Assembly (NCBI RefSeq): GCF_900129615.1
Contig: NZ_FQWI01000012.1
Coordinates: 49,307-113,306, forward strand
DNA length: 64,000 nucleotides
DNA from: Pectobacterium carotovorum
GTDB lineage: Bacteria > Pseudomonadota > Gammaproteobacteria > Enterobacterales > Enterobacteriaceae
Direction: 5' to 3'
Positions within the stretch are counted from its first letter, which is position 1. Each line of letters begins with the position of its first letter. Below, one piece after another: positions 27,736 through 37,296 of this stretch. The position numbers were made by a program, and so were the translations under genes. The notes beneath the pieces were generated by a model. That model saw only the letters and a program-made list of their open reading frames with translations. It made no database searches and was not told the DNA's origin.

Positions 27736-28697
27736 CGTTCCGTCAGGATGTCTCACGCTTTAATTTTTTCCAATTGGTGGAATTACTTAACCAACTGGAA
27801 GGCGTGGATCTGGAACAAGAGCTGGATTTCCGCCCTGAACAGGAACGCCTGCGCTTTCGCTCTACGGCCTCCATCGGTTTTCACCCCAGCGATATCTTGC
27901 AGGTGGGGCGTGATGAAGATGGCCGTCAGGAGCTGGAAGTCGCGTTTCTTGGCCTGCATGGCAGTCAGTCACCGATGCCAGGCTATTACCTCGAAGAGCT
28001 GGCCTGGGAATACGCACAGGGCGAGCAGAAGCTGGGCGTATTTCTCGACTTCTTTCACCACCGCTTACTCACGCTGTTGCACCGTGCCTGGCGTAAATAC
28101 CGCTATCACGTCCGCTTTCAGAATGAGGGGGAGGATGGATTCTCCCGCCTGATGTTTGCGCTCGTGGGGTTAGGGAATGACGCCGTACGCGACAGCCTGC
28201 CGGTTAACCGCGCCAAGATGCTCTCCTACGCCGGTGTACTCGCCAGCCCCAGCCGCTCACCAGAAGTGGTCGCGGGCTTGGTTATTCACTGTTTTGACCT
28301 GGATGACGTGGCCGTTCTGGCCTGGCAGCACCGTCGTGTGCCCATTCACGAAGGGCAGCAGAACCGTCTGGGCAAAGCAAACATGATGCTGGGCGGTGAT
28401 TTTGTTATCGGCGATAAAGTGAACGATTGCGCCGGCAAGTTTTTGCTCAAGGTCGGCAATCTCAGCTTTAGCCGCTTTCTCAGCTTTTTGCCCAACGGCG
28501 AGCATTTTCAGCCGCTGGTGCGCTTTGTCTCTTTCATTCTTCGCGATCAGTTGGCCTGGGATCTGCGTCTTGGCTTTGCGGAAGGTGAAGCCAAGGGTTT
28601 AAGCCTGGGCAGTGAGCAAAGCAGCCGGTTGGGATGGAGCAGCTTTCTCGGGCAGCCGCCCGCGGATCCCTATGTGACGATTTGTGTGCAGGAGTAA
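27699..28697 (+). CDS. tssG: T6SS baseplate subunit TssG
   Basis: TssG (VasB/ImpH) is the second main wedge protein. The 332-residue product has VSRFNFFQLVELLNQLEG, RFRSTASIGFHPSDI and FLGLHGSQSPMPGYYLEEL (about 85-103), all typical of the family. The start lies inside tssF, with AAGGAG 9 bases before the ATG. The TAA overlaps the ribosome site of the FHA gene. Confidence 0.95.
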   Translation: MAGTDRSTLNDVTFRQDVSRFNFFQLVELLNQLEGVDLEQELDFRPEQERLRFRSTASIGFHPSDILQVGRDEDGRQELEVAFLGLHGSQSPMPGYYLEELAWEYAQGEQKLGVFLDFFHHRLLTLLHRAWRKYRYHVRFQNEGEDGFSRLMFALVGLGNDAVRDSLPVNRAKMLSYAGVLASPSRSPEVVAGLVIHCFDLDDVAVLAWQHRRVPIHEGQQNRLGKANMMLGGDFVIGDKVNDCAGKFLLKVGNLSFSRFLSFLPNGEHFQPLVRFVSFILRDQLAWDLRLGFAEGEAKGLSLGSEQSSRLGWSSFLGQPPADPYVTICVQE

Positions 28698-28699
28698 AT

Positions 28700-29920
28700 G
28701 TGAACGTAACCCATCCACTCACGTTGGTTGTGCTCAACAGTGAGCAGCTCGATATCAATTCTCAGGTGCAGCACCAGTTCGATCATCGTGGTGGCACGCT
28801 GGGCGCGTCGGAAAAAGACCAATGGCAACTGCGGGATCGGCTTGGCTCCGTGGTGCCGGAGCACGCCCGTATCGACATGACCGACGGCTATTTCAGCCTG
28901 TGCGATCTGAGCGGTCAGTCTTTTATTAACGGATCGCTGTCGCCGATTGGGCGCGATCGCAAAGTCATTTTGTCGCACGGCGATGAACTGGTTATCGGGC
29001 CTTTCCGGTTGGGCGTTTATATCGGCGACCCCACCACGGAACAGGATATCGATCAGGTATTAGGGCAGGGTACGGTCGATGTGCTGGGCGGCTGGCTAAG
29101 TGAAGATAAAAAAAGGCGCTCAACGGATCTGGCCGATCCCGCGGTTGTGTTGAATGACCCGCTGTGGGCGCTACAGAAAGAACAGAGCCAGCCACTCTTG
29201 CCATCAGACAGTGAGACGGCCGGAGCCTCGCTCACGACCTCTCTTTCTTCTTTTTCTTCTGCTGAGGACACCATGGATCAGAAATTTGTGGAATTACCGA
29301 CCATCAACACACCGTACGCGGGAGATGGGCTGGAGGGCTACAGCGATGGCACTTCTCTGGCTCCGCTGATGCGCGGGCTGGGGCTGTCGCTTCAGCCGGG
29401 CGATGATGCGCGATTGCGCGAAATGCTGGAAGAGATGGGGAAAAGCCTGCGCGCGATGGTTGAAGGCCTGCTGGCATTGCAGACGGAACAGGCGGCAATG
29501 GCGGACACGCATTTACGCCCGATTGAAGATAACCCGCTGCGTCTGGGGCTGGGCTATGCGGATACGCTGTCGGTGCTGTTTGCCGAAGGGAAAAGCCCGG
29601 TGCACCTGTCTGCGCCCGCCGCTGTGGAAGAAGTGTTGAACAATGTGCGGGTGCATCACATCGCGAATCAGCAAGCGATTGCCGTGGCGTTGGAAAATAT
29701 TCTTCAGGCCTTTTCGCCTGCCGCGTTGCTTAACCGCTTTGAGCACTATCGCCGCAGCGGCGAACCGCTGGCAGCGGATGACGGCTGGGCGTGGCAGATG
29801 TATCAGCACTACTACCGTGAATTAACGTCGCCGCGCCAGCAGGGATTCCAGAAACTGTTCCATCAGGTGTATGCGCAGGCGTATGACCGCTCCGTGCGTC
29901 AACAGCAGGAGCAAAAATAA
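28700..29920 (+). CDS. tagH: FHA-domain T6SS protein TagH (Fha)
   Basis: TagH/Fha proteins bind phosphothreonine through a forkhead-associated domain and help control T6SS assembly. I choose the GTG at 28700 (VNVTHPLTLVVLNSEQL), which has AGGAG 5 bases upstream and overlaps the end of tssG; the longer frame to 28634 is not supported. The FHA domain spans about residues 10-105 (GGTLGASEKDQWQL, PEHARIDMTDGYFSLCDLS, SFINGSLSP). The C-terminal half, from about 215, is the TagH helical domain (LMRGLGLSL, LNRFEHYR, AWQMYQHYYRELT). No Thr kinase or phosphatase gene (ppkA, pppA) is seen in this cluster. Confidence 0.88.
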   Translation: MNVTHPLTLVVLNSEQLDINSQVQHQFDHRGGTLGASEKDQWQLRDRLGSVVPEHARIDMTDGYFSLCDLSGQSFINGSLSPIGRDRKVILSHGDELVIGPFRLGVYIGDPTTEQDIDQVLGQGTVDVLGGWLSEDKKRRSTDLADPAVVLNDPLWALQKEQSQPLLPSDSETAGASLTTSLSSFSSAEDTMDQKFVELPTINTPYAGDGLEGYSDGTSLAPLMRGLGLSLQPGDDARLREMLEEMGKSLRAMVEGLLALQTEQAAMADTHLRPIEDNPLRLGLGYADTLSVLFAEGKSPVHLSAPAAVEEVLNNVRVHHIANQQAIAVALENILQAFSPAALLNRFEHYRRSGEPLAADDGWAWQMYQHYYRELTSPRQQGFQKLFHQVYAQAYDRSVRQQQEQK

Positions 29921-30441
29921 TGCTGCGGGCTCTGTGCTTATGTTCCCTGATGTTCCTGCTGTCGGGGTGTACCACGCTGGGCAAAATGGCGCAGGTGGCG
30001 GCGAATCCCGATATTCAGGTGGGCAGCAACAATCATCAGCCTTCTACCGTGGGTTTCAGCCTGCTGGCGGAACCGGATGTTAACCCGAACGACAGCGGTG
30101 AAGCTGCCCCTATCGAATTCCAACTGGTGCTGTTGGCGGAAGATTCACGTCTGTTAGCCACCGATTATGACCAGATCACGACGGATATCGAAAAGGCGTT
30201 AGCCAAGAATTACCTCAGCCATCAGGACTACACGCTGTTGCCAGGGCAATTCAAATATCTGTCGCCCGAAGCGCTGGATGAAAAGGTGCATTACCTCGGC
30301 GTGGTGGCGCGCTATGCGGATTCGGAAAGCGCCGAGTGGCGCAAAGTCATCAAGCTAAAGAACACCGGGCAGACGTATCAGATCCTCGTGCACCTGCGCA
30401 GGGATGAAGTCGAAATCAAAAAAGACCAAGAAGAAGAATAA
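29920..30441 (+). CDS. tssJ: T6SS outer-membrane lipoprotein TssJ
   Basis: TssJ is the lipoprotein that anchors the TssJLM membrane complex to the outer membrane by contacting TssM. The 173-residue precursor has a lipoprotein signal (MLRALCLCSLMFLLSGCTTL) with lipobox LSGC and Cys17 as the lipidated residue. The mature beta-sandwich contains PIEFQLVLLAEDSRLLATDY. Its ATG shares a base with the tagH stop (TAATG). Confidence 0.93.
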   Translation: MLRALCLCSLMFLLSGCTTLGKMAQVAANPDIQVGSNNHQPSTVGFSLLAEPDVNPNDSGEAAPIEFQLVLLAEDSRLLATDYDQITTDIEKALAKNYLSHQDYTLLPGQFKYLSPEALDEKVHYLGVVARYADSESAEWRKVIKLKNTGQTYQILVHLRRDEVEIKKDQEEE

Positions 30442-30443
30442 TT

Positions 30444-31781
30444 ATGTCGAGTCGCAATCGCATTATCTGGCGGGAAGGTCTGTTCATTAAACCGCAGCAT
30501 TTTCAACAACAGCAACGACACACCGATTACGCACTGCACGCGCGTCTCAGCGCCCTCAGTGACTATTTCTATGGCTTGCAATCACTGGCGATTAATGAGG
30601 AATACCTCAATTTTGGCCGCATCGCGCTGGTTAACGCCAGCGGTGTGATGCCTGACGGCACCGTGTTCAATATTCCGGGTGATGACGCTCTGCCGCTGCC
30701 GTTGGAGATTACCGACGTCGCGCTGGCAAACCAGAAAGTGTATCTGGCGCTGCCGCTGGCGGTAAATGGCGTCAGTGAAGTCGGTCAACCGGGACAGGGG
30801 ATCGCCAGCCGCCTGCAATCGCACCGGCATGACGTGCGCGATCTGCACAGCGACGGCGGCGACATCGTTTCTCTGGAAGTCGGCAAGGTCAGCCTGCGCC
30901 TGATGCTCGATCGTGACGATCGCAGCGCCTATGCCTCGCTGGCGATTGCCAACATTCTGGATAAGCGCCCTGACGGCGGCTTGATTCTGGATCCCAACTT
31001 TATGCCGTGCAGCATCAGCGTCACCGCGATCCCCACTTTAAAACGCTTTCTGGGTGAGTCTGCCGGTTTAGTGGCTGAACGCGCACGCAGTCTGGCGCAG
31101 CGTATTGCCGCCCCAGGGCAGCAGGGCGTAGCAGACGTGGCTGAATTCATGATGTTGCAATTGCTTAACCGTGCTCAGCCTAAATTGTCGCATCTGGCGC
31201 GCCTTGGCACGTTGCACCCTGAACGCCTGCACGAAACGCTGGTTGAACTGTGCGGTGAGCTGATGACGTTTACCGATGAGTCGCGCCTGCCGCCGGAATT
31301 CCCCGCCTATCGCCACGAACACCAGCAAGCCAGCTTTGAGCCGCTGATGATGGCGCTGCGTCAGGCGCTGAGCACCGTGCTGTCGCCGCGTGCCGTCTCC
31401 ATCCAACTGAAGAAACAGCCATACGGCGTGATGGTGGCAATGGTTGGCGATGCAGAATTGATGGCCAGCGCCGAGTTTGTACTGGCGGTGCGTGCGCGTA
31501 TGCCGCAGGAGCACTTACGTAAACAGCTGCTGCAACAAACGAAGATCGCCTCCAGCGAGAAGATCCGCGAACTGATTAGCCTGCAACTGCCGGGCATCCC
31601 GCTGCTGCCGCTGCCGGTTGCGCCGCGCCAGCTGCCTTATCACGCGGGTTACAGCTATTTCCAACTGGATAGACAAAGCCCTGCCTGGCAGATGCTGGTG
31701 TCTGGCAACACGCTGGCGTTCCACATTGCTGGCGAATTCCCGGAACTGGATATGCAGCTTTGGGCCATCCGCGGCCAGTAA
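30444..31781 (+). CDS. tssK: T6SS baseplate adaptor TssK
   Basis: TssK links the baseplate to the TssJLM membrane complex; its shoulder domain resembles phage receptor-binding proteins. The 445-residue product has the characteristic start IIWREGLFIKPQHFQQQQRH. It also has RLMLDRDDRSAYASLAIANI and the C-terminal LPYHAGYSYFQLDRQSPAW. Normal length. It follows tssJ after 2 bases and precedes tssL by 15. Confidence 0.96.
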   Translation: MSSRNRIIWREGLFIKPQHFQQQQRHTDYALHARLSALSDYFYGLQSLAINEEYLNFGRIALVNASGVMPDGTVFNIPGDDALPLPLEITDVALANQKVYLALPLAVNGVSEVGQPGQGIASRLQSHRHDVRDLHSDGGDIVSLEVGKVSLRLMLDRDDRSAYASLAIANILDKRPDGGLILDPNFMPCSISVTAIPTLKRFLGESAGLVAERARSLAQRIAAPGQQGVADVAEFMMLQLLNRAQPKLSHLARLGTLHPERLHETLVELCGELMTFTDESRLPPEFPAYRHEHQQASFEPLMMALRQALSTVLSPRAVSIQLKKQPYGVMVAMVGDAELMASAEFVLAVRARMPQEHLRKQLLQQTKIASSEKIRELISLQLPGIPLLPLPVAPRQLPYHAGYSYFQLDRQSPAWQMLVSGNTLAFHIAGEFPELDMQLWAIRGQ

Positions 31782-31796
31782 TAAGGAGAGGAAGAG

Positions 31797-32573
31797 ATGA
31801 GCATCGAGGTTATTAAAAACGATCAACTGGGCGATCTGCTTTTTGACCACGCCCGACAGCTGGATATGGACTCCGACTACTGGTTCCGCCTGCGTGGACA
31901 AAGCATTAATCCGATGGTGGATGCGGTCACGCCGCTGCTGGGCATGGTGGAGCGGGTACGTCAGCTCTCGGCCTATGAGGGCGTAGAAGATCTCTATCAG
32001 CGTGTAGTGTCTGAAATTCAGGCTATCGAACAGGAATTGCATTCTCATGGCTACGAAAACGGCGTGATTTTGTCGTTCCGCTACATCCTCTGCACCTTCA
32101 TTGATGAAGCCGTGATGGGGCGGGAGTGGGGCGGCCAAAGCATGTGGTCGGCACATTCCCTGCTGACCCGTTTTCACAATGAGACCTGGGGGGGCGAAAA
32201 GGTGTTTGTCCTGCTGGAGAAGCTGCTGGACGACCCCACCCGCTATCGCGACATTCTGGAGTTTATCTACCTCTGCCTCTGTCTGGGTTTTGAAGGGCGT
32301 TATCGGGTGATGACACAGGGGCGTGAAGAACTGAACCGCGTCGTGAGCAAGCTGCATGACACCCTGCGCCCTGAGCCTGCGAATTCGCCGACGGTGTTCC
32401 ACCTGAATCTGGGGCAGCAGGCTTCGCGCTACCAACTGCGCAGACAGGTGTCATTGCGCACGCTGTTTGTCGGCGTGTGCGTGGTTCTGGTGGCCGCCTT
32501 CGGCCTGTACCGCTATCAGCTAACTCATCAAACCCAGGACGTACTGCGTCAGCTGGGAGAATTATTACAATAA
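31797..32573 (+). CDS. tssL: T6SS inner-membrane protein TssL (DotU family)
   Basis: TssL joins TssM in the inner-membrane part of the trans-envelope complex. The 258-residue product has the cytoplasmic DotU domain (LRGQSINPMVDAVTPLLGMV, FRYILCTFIDEAVM, YLCLCLGFEGRYRVMTQG). A single C-terminal transmembrane helix follows near residues 219-240 (LFVGVCVVLVAAFGLYRYQL). It lacks the OmpA-like peptidoglycan-binding extension found in some TssL proteins. AGGAGAGGAAG precedes the ATG. Confidence 0.95.
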   Translation: MSIEVIKNDQLGDLLFDHARQLDMDSDYWFRLRGQSINPMVDAVTPLLGMVERVRQLSAYEGVEDLYQRVVSEIQAIEQELHSHGYENGVILSFRYILCTFIDEAVMGREWGGQSMWSAHSLLTRFHNETWGGEKVFVLLEKLLDDPTRYRDILEFIYLCLCLGFEGRYRVMTQGREELNRVVSKLHDTLRPEPANSPTVFHLNLGQQASRYQLRRQVSLRTLFVGVCVVLVAAFGLYRYQLTHQTQDVLRQLGELLQ

Positions 32574-32586
32574 CAGGAGCTACACC

Positions 32587-35184
32587 GTGATTCGAATTGA
32601 ACTGCCGACACTGGTTGAACGACTCAACCCCGTGTGCCGTCATATGCTGGAAGAAGCGGCGGCACTCTGTATTCAACATCAGGGCGCGGAAATCCGTATT
32701 GAGCATCTGTTGCTGAAAATGCTGGAAACGCCGCTGTGTGATGTGCGCCAGATCCTCAAGCGTGCGGGCGTGGATGCGGATGAGCTGTCTTCGCTGCTGT
32801 TGCCTTCCTCCATGGATAAAGAATTTGACGCGGGCTATCCCTCATTCTCCCCTCTGCTGGTGGAGTGGTTACAGGATAGCTGGCTGCTGGCCTCGGCTGA
32901 ATTTCAACACGTACGCCTGCGCAGCGGCATTTTGCTGTTGGTTCTGCTGCTGACACCCAATCGCTATGTGGCAGGCGCGGTATCCCGCCCGTTGGCGCAG
33001 ATTAACCGTGAGCTTTTACGCCAGCAGTTTGATGAGTGGGTGAAGGATTCGGTGGAAACGGAGGTCGCGGTGCAATCCGCCACGGCCGAACAGGCTGCTG
33101 CGGCGAATACGCAACTCTCTCGCTATACCCAAAACGTGACGGAATCCGCCCGACAGGGGCAACTGGATCCGGTGCTGTGCCGCGACCATGAAATCGATCT
33201 GATGATCGACATTCTGTCCCGCCGTCGTAAAAACAACCCGATTGTGGTCGGGGAAGCGGGCGTCGGTAAAAGTGCGCTGATCGAAGGGCTGGCGCTGCGT
33301 ATCGTGGCCGGTGCCGTGCCGGAAAGATTACGGGATGTGGAACTGCTCACGCTCGATCTGGGTGCGATGCAGGCCGGTGCCTCGGTGAAAGGCGAATTTG
33401 AGAAACGCTTCAAAGGCGTGATGCAGGAAGTGAAAGATTCGCCGCGCCCTATCATTCTGTTTATCGATGAAGCGCATACGCTCATCGGGGCGGGCAATCA
33501 GGCTGGTGGGTTGGACGTTTCCAACCTGCTCAAGCCTGCACTGGCGCGCGGTGAGCTGCGCACCATCGCGGCCACGACCTGGAGCGAGTACAAAAAATAC
33601 GTCGAGAAGGACGCCGCGCTTTCCCGCCGTTTCCAGCTTGTCAAAGTCGGCGAGCCAAACGCGGAAGAAGCCACGGTTATCCTGCGTGGGCTGCGCGGCA
33701 TCTATGAAAAAGCACATGGCGTTCTGATTGATGAAGATGCGCTTCAGGCGGCCGCGCAGCTGTCGGCGCGTTACATCTCCGGTCGTCAACTGCCCGATAA
33801 GGCGATTGACGTGCTGGATACCGCCAGTGCGCGTGTCGCCATTAACCTGACGACGCCACCGCGTGCGGTCAGCCAGCTACAGACGCGCCTGCATCAGCAG
33901 GAGATGGAAATCACCCAGCTTGAGCGTCAGGCGCGTATTGGTCTGGGCAATACCGAAGAACGCTTAGCCGAACTGCGTGACGCCCGCGAAGCTGGTGCGG
34001 TGCAACTGGCACAGCTGGAAGCCGATTGGCAGCAGCAGAAAACACAGGTTCAGCGCGTGATTGAACTGCGCACGGCGCTGCTGGATGAAGAGCAGTCTGT
34101 CGATTTTGATGCGGTGTCGGCGGCGGCGGAACTGGCTACCTGTGAACAGGCGCTGGAAGCGCTGCAACAGTCCTCCGTGCTGGTCTCTCCTCACGTTGAT
34201 AAAACGCAGATTGCAGCCGTTATTGCCGAGTGGACGGGCGTGCCGCTGAACCGTATCTCACAGAGTGAAATGGATGTCGTCACGCGCCTGCCTGAATTCC
34301 TGGGGGATTTAATTAAAGGGCAGCAGTTGGCAATTGCTCAACTGCATAAGCACCTGCTGACCGCGCGTGCGGATCTTCGTCGTCCGGGGCGTCCGCTGGG
34401 GGCTTTCCTGCTGGTAGGGCCGAGCGGCGTGGGTAAAACGGAAACCGTGCTCCAGATTGCCGACCTGATGTTTGGTGGACGCAATTATCTGACCACCATC
34501 AATATGTCCGAGTATCAGGAAAAACATACGGTTTCACGCCTGATCGGTTCGCCGCCGGGCTACGTCGGGTTTGGTGAAGGCGGCGTGTTGACCGAAGCCA
34601 TCCGCCAGAAACCGTATTCCGTGGTGCTGCTGGATGAGGTGGAGAAAGCGCACCCGGATGTCCTGAACCTGTTCTATCAGGCGTTTGATAAAGGTGAACT
34701 TGCCGATGGTGAAGGCCGGGTGATCGACTGCCGCAACGTGGTGTTCTTCCTGACGTCCAACCTCGGGTTCCAGACGATTGTGAACTACGCAGAGCAGTCG
34801 GATGTGTTGCTGGATGCACTCTATCCTGAGCTGGCGGCCTTCTTCAAACCCGCACTCTTGGCGCGTATGGAAGTCATCCCTTACCTGCCGCTGGCGCATG
34901 ACACCATGGTTGAGATTGTGCAGGGCAAATTGTCGCGTCTGGTGTCTCTGCTGCAACAGCGTTTTGGCGCGGAAGTCATCATTGAGGACGAAGTGCCGGA
35001 AGAGATTCTGCGGTTGGCGAATCGCAGCGAAAACGGCGCGCGTATGCTCGAATCGGTGATTGATGGTGCCTTGCTGCCACCGGTCTCGCTACAGCTGCTG
35101 CAACGCATGTCTGCGGGTGAGCCTGTCAGCCGTATTCATTTCCGCGTCGAAGCCGGCCAGTTCCAGACTGAGGTTGAGGGCTGA
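32587..35184 (+). CDS. clpV: T6SS sheath-recycling AAA+ ATPase ClpV (TssH)
   Basis: ClpV disassembles contracted TssBC sheaths. The 865-residue Hsp100 protein has an N-terminal Clp repeat domain (about 1-160). AAA domain 1 has Walker A GEAGVGKSALIEG near residue 222 and Walker B IILFIDEAHTL. The coiled-coil middle domain lies at about 410-530. AAA domain 2 has Walker A GPSGVGKTETVL near 612 and Walker B VVLLDEVEKAH. Full length for the family. The N-terminal helix that reads the TssC peptide lies in the first 160 residues. Confidence 0.97.
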   Translation: MIRIELPTLVERLNPVCRHMLEEAAALCIQHQGAEIRIEHLLLKMLETPLCDVRQILKRAGVDADELSSLLLPSSMDKEFDAGYPSFSPLLVEWLQDSWLLASAEFQHVRLRSGILLLVLLLTPNRYVAGAVSRPLAQINRELLRQQFDEWVKDSVETEVAVQSATAEQAAAANTQLSRYTQNVTESARQGQLDPVLCRDHEIDLMIDILSRRRKNNPIVVGEAGVGKSALIEGLALRIVAGAVPERLRDVELLTLDLGAMQAGASVKGEFEKRFKGVMQEVKDSPRPIILFIDEAHTLIGAGNQAGGLDVSNLLKPALARGELRTIAATTWSEYKKYVEKDAALSRRFQLVKVGEPNAEEATVILRGLRGIYEKAHGVLIDEDALQAAAQLSARYISGRQLPDKAIDVLDTASARVAINLTTPPRAVSQLQTRLHQQEMEITQLERQARIGLGNTEERLAELRDAREAGAVQLAQLEADWQQQKTQVQRVIELRTALLDEEQSVDFDAVSAAAELATCEQALEALQQSSVLVSPHVDKTQIAAVIAEWTGVPLNRISQSEMDVVTRLPEFLGDLIKGQQLAIAQLHKHLLTARADLRRPGRPLGAFLLVGPSGVGKTETVLQIADLMFGGRNYLTTINMSEYQEKHTVSRLIGSPPGYVGFGEGGVLTEAIRQKPYSVVLLDEVEKAHPDVLNLFYQAFDKGELADGEGRVIDCRNVVFFLTSNLGFQTIVNYAEQSDVLLDALYPELAAFFKPALLARMEVIPYLPLAHDTMVEIVQGKLSRLVSLLQQRFGAEVIIEDEVPEEILRLANRSENGARMLESVIDGALLPPVSLQLLQRMSAGEPVSRIHFRVEAGQFQTEVEG

Positions 35185-35186
35185 GT

Positions 35187-36725
35187 ATGCAACATGCCCT
35201 CGAACTGGCGCTTGCACTCACCCGACAGCATGATGAGGCCGGTCTGTGCGACTGGCTGCTGGAGACGATGCAAACCGCCTGGCAGCCTCAAGGGATGCTG
35301 CTGGGTATGGTGGATGTCAGTGGCAGGCTGCTGACCTGTCAGGGGCGAGTGCATGAAACGCCGGTAGCGCTGAGTCTGGGCGTGGATGACTTTAGCCACC
35401 CGCTGGCTTATGCGCTGCACAAGAATCAGGCGCGCACCTGGGATTCTCTCTATGGCGGTGCCCGCATTGAGCACCGTGAATTTCGGCAGATGCTGGTCTC
35501 TGTCGGGACGAACTGCGGGCTGCACGCGCTGCCGCTGCTGTCGGATAGCGGCAAACCGCTGGCAGTGTTGGCGCTGTTGGATACGCCGACGCGCCTGCAA
35601 ATGCTGCATCAACGAGGCGAATGTGAACGGCTGGCGCAGGTGTTTTGCCGTCAGTTGATGCTGCTGCGTGAGCTGGCGCATACCCGGCGGGAGCAGGTCG
35701 CGCTGAGAGATTCACTCCGCCAGATTAAGGATGAAGGGCAGAGCCGTCGCGAGCAGGAAAAGCGGGTGGAGGCCACGCTGATTGGCCGATCTGTCGTCAT
35801 TAAAGAGCTGCATCAGCAAATTTATCAGGCGGCAAAACACCGGCTTTCGGTGCTGATTCAGGGCGAAACCGGTTCAGGGAAAGATGTGGTGGCGCGTCTG
35901 CTGCATCAGTGTTCCGAACGTGCTGACAAACCTTTTATCGCCATCAACTGCGCGGCGATCCCGGAAAACCTGATTGAAAGCGAGCTGTTTGGCTACCAGA
36001 AAGGCGCGTTCTCTGGCGCACAAAGCAACAAGATTGGTCTGGTAGAGCAGGCTAACGGCGGAACCCTGTTTTTGGATGAAGTCGGCGATATGCCGCAGTC
36101 CATGCAGGCCAAGCTGTTAAGGGTGCTGGAGACGCACAGCTTCCGTCCCCTCGGGGCGGAGAAAGAGGTGCATTCCGATTTCCGTCTGATTGCCGCGACC
36201 CACCAGCCGCTGGAACAGCAGGTGTCTGACGGCGTGTTTCGGCAGGATCTCTATCATCGCCTTTGCCAGTGCCTGTTGCAGGTCGCTCCGCTGCGCGAGC
36301 GGCCAGACGATATTCGTCTGCTGTGTGAGCACTTCATCGGCCAATTTGCTGACAAACAGCAAAAACACGTGGGGCCGTTGAACCGGGCCTTCCTGCGCCA
36401 GCTGGTGGCGTATGACTTTCCCGGCAATGTGCGGGAACTGCGCAATCTGCTGGAAGTTGCCTGCGCGCATACGCCGGACGGTGAGGCGCCGTCTCTGGCA
36501 TCGCTGCCGCCGGAACTGCGCGAGCGGCTGACGAGCAGCACGCCGGAAGAACAGGATTGCTATCAGCACATCCACGATTTGCGTATTGCCACACAGCGGT
36601 ATGAAGCCGCTGTCATTGAAGCACGCCTGCGCCAGTTTCAGGGCAACCGCCTGCTGGTGGCCGATAGCCTTAATATCCCTAAACGCACTCTCGACCACAA
36701 ATGCCAGAAGCTGGAGGTAAATTGA
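35187..36725 (+). CDS. vasH: Sigma-54-dependent T6SS activator VasH
   Basis: VasH-type proteins are bacterial enhancer-binding proteins that activate sigma-54 transcription of T6SS genes, in Vibrio chiefly the hcp units. The 512-residue product has an N-terminal GAF-like sensor (about 1-180). The AAA+ domain has Walker A IQGETGSGKDVVARLL near residue 222, the sigma-54 contact loop KGAFSGAQ (a GAFSGA variant of GAFTGA) and Walker B GGTLFLDEVGDM. A C-terminal Fis-type helix-turn-helix (NRLLVADSLNIPKRTLDHKC) ends it. This fits the sigma-54 promoter found before hcp at 45654. Confidence 0.94.
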   Translation: MQHALELALALTRQHDEAGLCDWLLETMQTAWQPQGMLLGMVDVSGRLLTCQGRVHETPVALSLGVDDFSHPLAYALHKNQARTWDSLYGGARIEHREFRQMLVSVGTNCGLHALPLLSDSGKPLAVLALLDTPTRLQMLHQRGECERLAQVFCRQLMLLRELAHTRREQVALRDSLRQIKDEGQSRREQEKRVEATLIGRSVVIKELHQQIYQAAKHRLSVLIQGETGSGKDVVARLLHQCSERADKPFIAINCAAIPENLIESELFGYQKGAFSGAQSNKIGLVEQANGGTLFLDEVGDMPQSMQAKLLRVLETHSFRPLGAEKEVHSDFRLIAATHQPLEQQVSDGVFRQDLYHRLCQCLLQVAPLRERPDDIRLLCEHFIGQFADKQQKHVGPLNRAFLRQLVAYDFPGNVRELRNLLEVACAHTPDGEAPSLASLPPELRERLTSSTPEEQDCYQHIHDLRIATQRYEAAVIEARLRQFQGNRLLVADSLNIPKRTLDHKCQKLEVN

Positions 36726-37285
36726 TGTTTCTGACGATGGCACCCTTACTGTTGGCAACCGCTGCGACCCCCGATCCCGCCTGGCAGTCGTTATGGGAAC
36801 AGTGTCGCAATGAGACCGCTGCAGAGCTTCGACTGGCCTGTTATGACGCGCTGGGTCGGGAAGCGGAACGCAGCGGCACGCTGTCCCCACAGAGTGATAA
36901 CGCCGCGACGGGCGGAACGTTTCAACTGGGACGTGAAGCAGACAGCGGCGATATGACACTCACCCGCGTGCTGGCCGATGGCAATACGCTGGTGATTAGC
37001 TGCGCCAGCAATATTACACACTTGCGCTTAACGCTCAGCGAACCCTGGGCAGGTGAGTCCGTCACATCGCAACTGGATGGCGTGACGGTGTCCGACAGCT
37101 GGTTTGTCCGCAACCGTGGGCTGCTGCTGGAATCGGGACGCGGCCTGCCGGCGATTGATGCGTTAAAGCGTTGGATTGGGCATCGTGAACTGGTGCTTAA
37201 CGGCGCGGACGGTCATGCGCTACGTATCGAACTCGCCGGGCTGGGCGAAGCGCTCGCGCCACTGCGTCAGCAGTGTCACTGGTAA
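36725..37285 (+). CDS. tagO: T6SS-associated protein TagO (VasI)
   Basis: The 186-residue product starts MFLTMAPLLLATAATPDPAW, a likely signal peptide, so it is periplasmic. The start lies at the ATG overlapping the vasH stop (TGATG). Cys residues in LWEQCRNE, LRLACYDAL, VISCASN and RQQCHW are typical of VasI family members. The molecular role is not well defined; it is an accessory T6SS gene next to vasH and tssA in many clusters. Confidence 0.85.
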   Translation: MFLTMAPLLLATAATPDPAWQSLWEQCRNETAAELRLACYDALGREAERSGTLSPQSDNAATGGTFQLGREADSGDMTLTRVLADGNTLVISCASNITHLRLTLSEPWAGESVTSQLDGVTVSDSWFVRNRGLLLESGRGLPAIDALKRWIGHRELVLNGADGHALRIELAGLGEALAPLRQQCHW

Positions 37286-37296
37286 AGGAGGCGTTC